DNA of 35,902 bases from CAYVQU01 sp964453155. GTDB taxonomy: Bacteria; Chloroflexota; Anaerolineae; Anaerolineales; UBA11858. Shown in pieces: positions 34,695 to 35,902 of the stretch; position 1 is the stretch's first letter; every line of letters begins with the position of its first letter. The position numbers and the translations under genes were made by a program. Below the pieces are notes generated by a model that was not told the origin of the DNA, searched no databases, and saw only the letters and a program-made list of their open reading frames with translations. The stretch is taken from contig CAYVQU010000038.1 of assembly GCA_964453155.1 (NCBI GenBank), forward strand, positions 1-35,902. Direction: 5' to 3'.

Positions 34695-35902
34695 ATGCCA
34701 GGTTTCTATCTCACCCCCTCCGCGCTTAGTGAACTAACGATGCTCATTTTCGTGAGTCTCATGGCTGGTACCCTGTGGAACCATGTACAGCGGGTTAGAA
34801 TAGTTAAGGAAAGAAATCGTTGGCAGACGATTTATCTGGCAGGGGCTGTAACGGGGTTCGCAGTTTATTTCCTACTCTCGGTTTTAGACCAAATCCTTTA
34901 TCCCAATCTGCGATTTTATTTCCTACCGCTGCATAGTATTGCAATTGCCGTTGGTTTGGTCGGTTTGATCCAGTTTGCTTACCGGTTCCCAACACATCCT
35001 GATCCCCTAAAACGCGAAACGCGGATCATATTCTGGCTGACTTTAGTATTACCTGGATGGGAAATTGGTTACGCAGTGTTCCGCTATGTGCAATTGGCCC
35101 AGGGTTGGGTGACCTACCGCCCTGCCGAGGCGGACTTTTTCGTCGCGGCTGAATTTGTATGGTTTTTTATCATCATACTCCGGCAGGTGGGGTATGGCGA
35201 TGAACAGTCCCGGCCCCATCATGGTTCAGGGCAAAGATTATGGCGAAAACTCTGGCATCCAGCGGGTAACGCGGCTCGGGCGGCCCGGTCGCTGGTGCTG
35301 ATTGCGCTGGTGCCGCTGGGGTTGATGGTCGTGATCATCCTGCGAAATGAATTTTTCCTGCCCAACTCCATTGCCCAGGTTTTGCTTTCACTGGGGCTGT
35401 TACTCGCTTTTTTGACTTTTGGCTTGGTTTACCTGAATTTTTTGCCGGAGCAAACTTCATTTATGGTCAAGTTGGTGGCGATCTCTCTGGTGATTGTCCT
35501 GGGTATCTCAGGCGCGGTGGGGCATCTCATCAGTCCGGCTTTCATCGCCGAATATCACAATCACCACTTTATTGCCGACCGCCAAACCCTGGTATTTACG
35601 CCCAACCACCAAGACGGGTACGATGTCAACGCGGTTCCGTTCCGCTTTGAGACCGATCTGGGGACGAATTTAGATTTCGAAAACACCTGGCTGTCGCTGG
35701 CATTCGATTTCCCCTATTACGATGAGATCTGGCGGCAGGCATATCTCTTGAGAGATGGTGGGATCAGTTTTGGGCAGGCCCTGGATTGGTATGATGCCGA
35801 ATACCGCTATGGTTCCCTGCCGGTAATCTTCCCCTTGGTAGTGGATTTTGTCGAGGACAAGGCCCTGCTGGGCCCATCCAGCGGCTTTTTTGCCCACAAT
35901 AC
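34695..35902 (+). CDS. polytopic membrane sensor-like protein, 3' end outside the window
   Basis: An uninterrupted frame of 402 codons runs from ATG 34695 to the window edge with no stop. The protein begins MPGFYLTPSALSELTMLIFV and has about eight hydrophobic helices up to residue 280 (for example LAGAVTGFAVYFLLSVL, LHSIAIAVGLVGLIQFAY, VKLVAISLVIVLGISGAVG). A soluble segment follows whose FDFPYYDEIWRQAYLLRDGG-ISFG pattern resembles nidogen-like beta domains ('FPFYG...V...GxIxFG'). A membrane module followed by such an outer domain suggests the sensing half of a signalling protein, with a kinase or cyclase output perhaps beyond the edge. That part is inference; no catalytic domain is visible. 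The start has only a weak SD. Confidence 0.75.
   Translation, partial: MPGFYLTPSALSELTMLIFVSLMAGTLWNHVQRVRIVKERNRWQTIYLAGAVTGFAVYFLLSVLDQILYPNLRFYFLPLHSIAIAVGLVGLIQFAYRFPTHPDPLKRETRIIFWLTLVLPGWEIGYAVFRYVQLAQGWVTYRPAEADFFVAAEFVWFFIIILRQVGYGDEQSRPHHGSGQRLWRKLWHPAGNAARAARSLVLIALVPLGLMVVIILRNEFFLPNSIAQVLLSLGLLLAFLTFGLVYLNFLPEQTSFMVKLVAISLVIVLGISGAVGHLISPAFIAEYHNHHFIADRQTLVFTPNHQDGYDVNAVPFRFETDLGTNLDFENTWLSLAFDFPYYDEIWRQAYLLRDGGISFGQALDWYDAEYRYGSLPVIFPLVVDFVEDKALLGPSSGFFAHN

Overview
The window looks like a piece of a Chloroflexota chromosome, probably class Anaerolineae. I infer this from very large secreted proteins built from LamG, kelch, FG-GAP and thrombospondin-type-3 repeats, from secreted proteins ending in a short Y-[IF]-P-L-[VI]-[LF]-[RK] motif, from a type II homoserine kinase, and from medium GC content. 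There is no rRNA or tRNA gene to confirm it. The 100-N scaffold gap suggests a metagenomic or draft assembly.

Layout. 1-3311 (minus strand): a possible small ORF, an SLC13/DASS-type transporter with two RCK_C domains, and a type II homoserine kinase. 3305-3775 (plus) is the 3' remnant of a secreted protein gene. 3979-9533 (minus) is a kelch / Ig-like / FG-GAP / LamG / Ca-binding repeat protein, interrupted by the N gap inside a 225-bp tandem repeat. 9585-10803 is gene-poor. 10855-13883 (plus) holds a LacI-type regulator and two aldo/keto reductases, probably one sugar-related unit ending at a strong terminator. 14117-20176 (minus) is a large membrane-anchored zinc metallopeptidase whose frame continues past an in-frame TAA into a tryptophan-rich motif and three membrane segments. 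20587-21342 (minus) is a SAM methyltransferase flanked by copies of a dispersed hairpin repeat. 21641-32398 (plus) is a 3585-residue surface protein with six LamG-like domains and an internal membrane bundle. 32793-34373 (plus) is a CPA2 antiporter followed by a PII-like protein. From 34695 to the right edge a polytopic membrane protein with a probable extracellular sensor domain runs off the window.

How the genes fit together. About 22 of 36 kb encodes three giant exported proteins, so this is mainly a cell-surface region: calcium-binding, glycan-binding-type (LamG) and propeller modules, plus a surface protease. The metabolic genes (LacI with reductases, homoserine kinase) look like ordinary insertions among them. 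The antiporter and PII-like gene are a tight two-gene unit with an obvious regulatory hypothesis.

Non-coding structure is unusually rich. A short hairpin repeat family (two long and two half copies), a second dispersed repeat (two copies), four strong hairpins at gene ends, and a folded spacer between the two reductases are visible by eye. No CRISPR array, tRNA, rRNA, transposase or integrase was seen.
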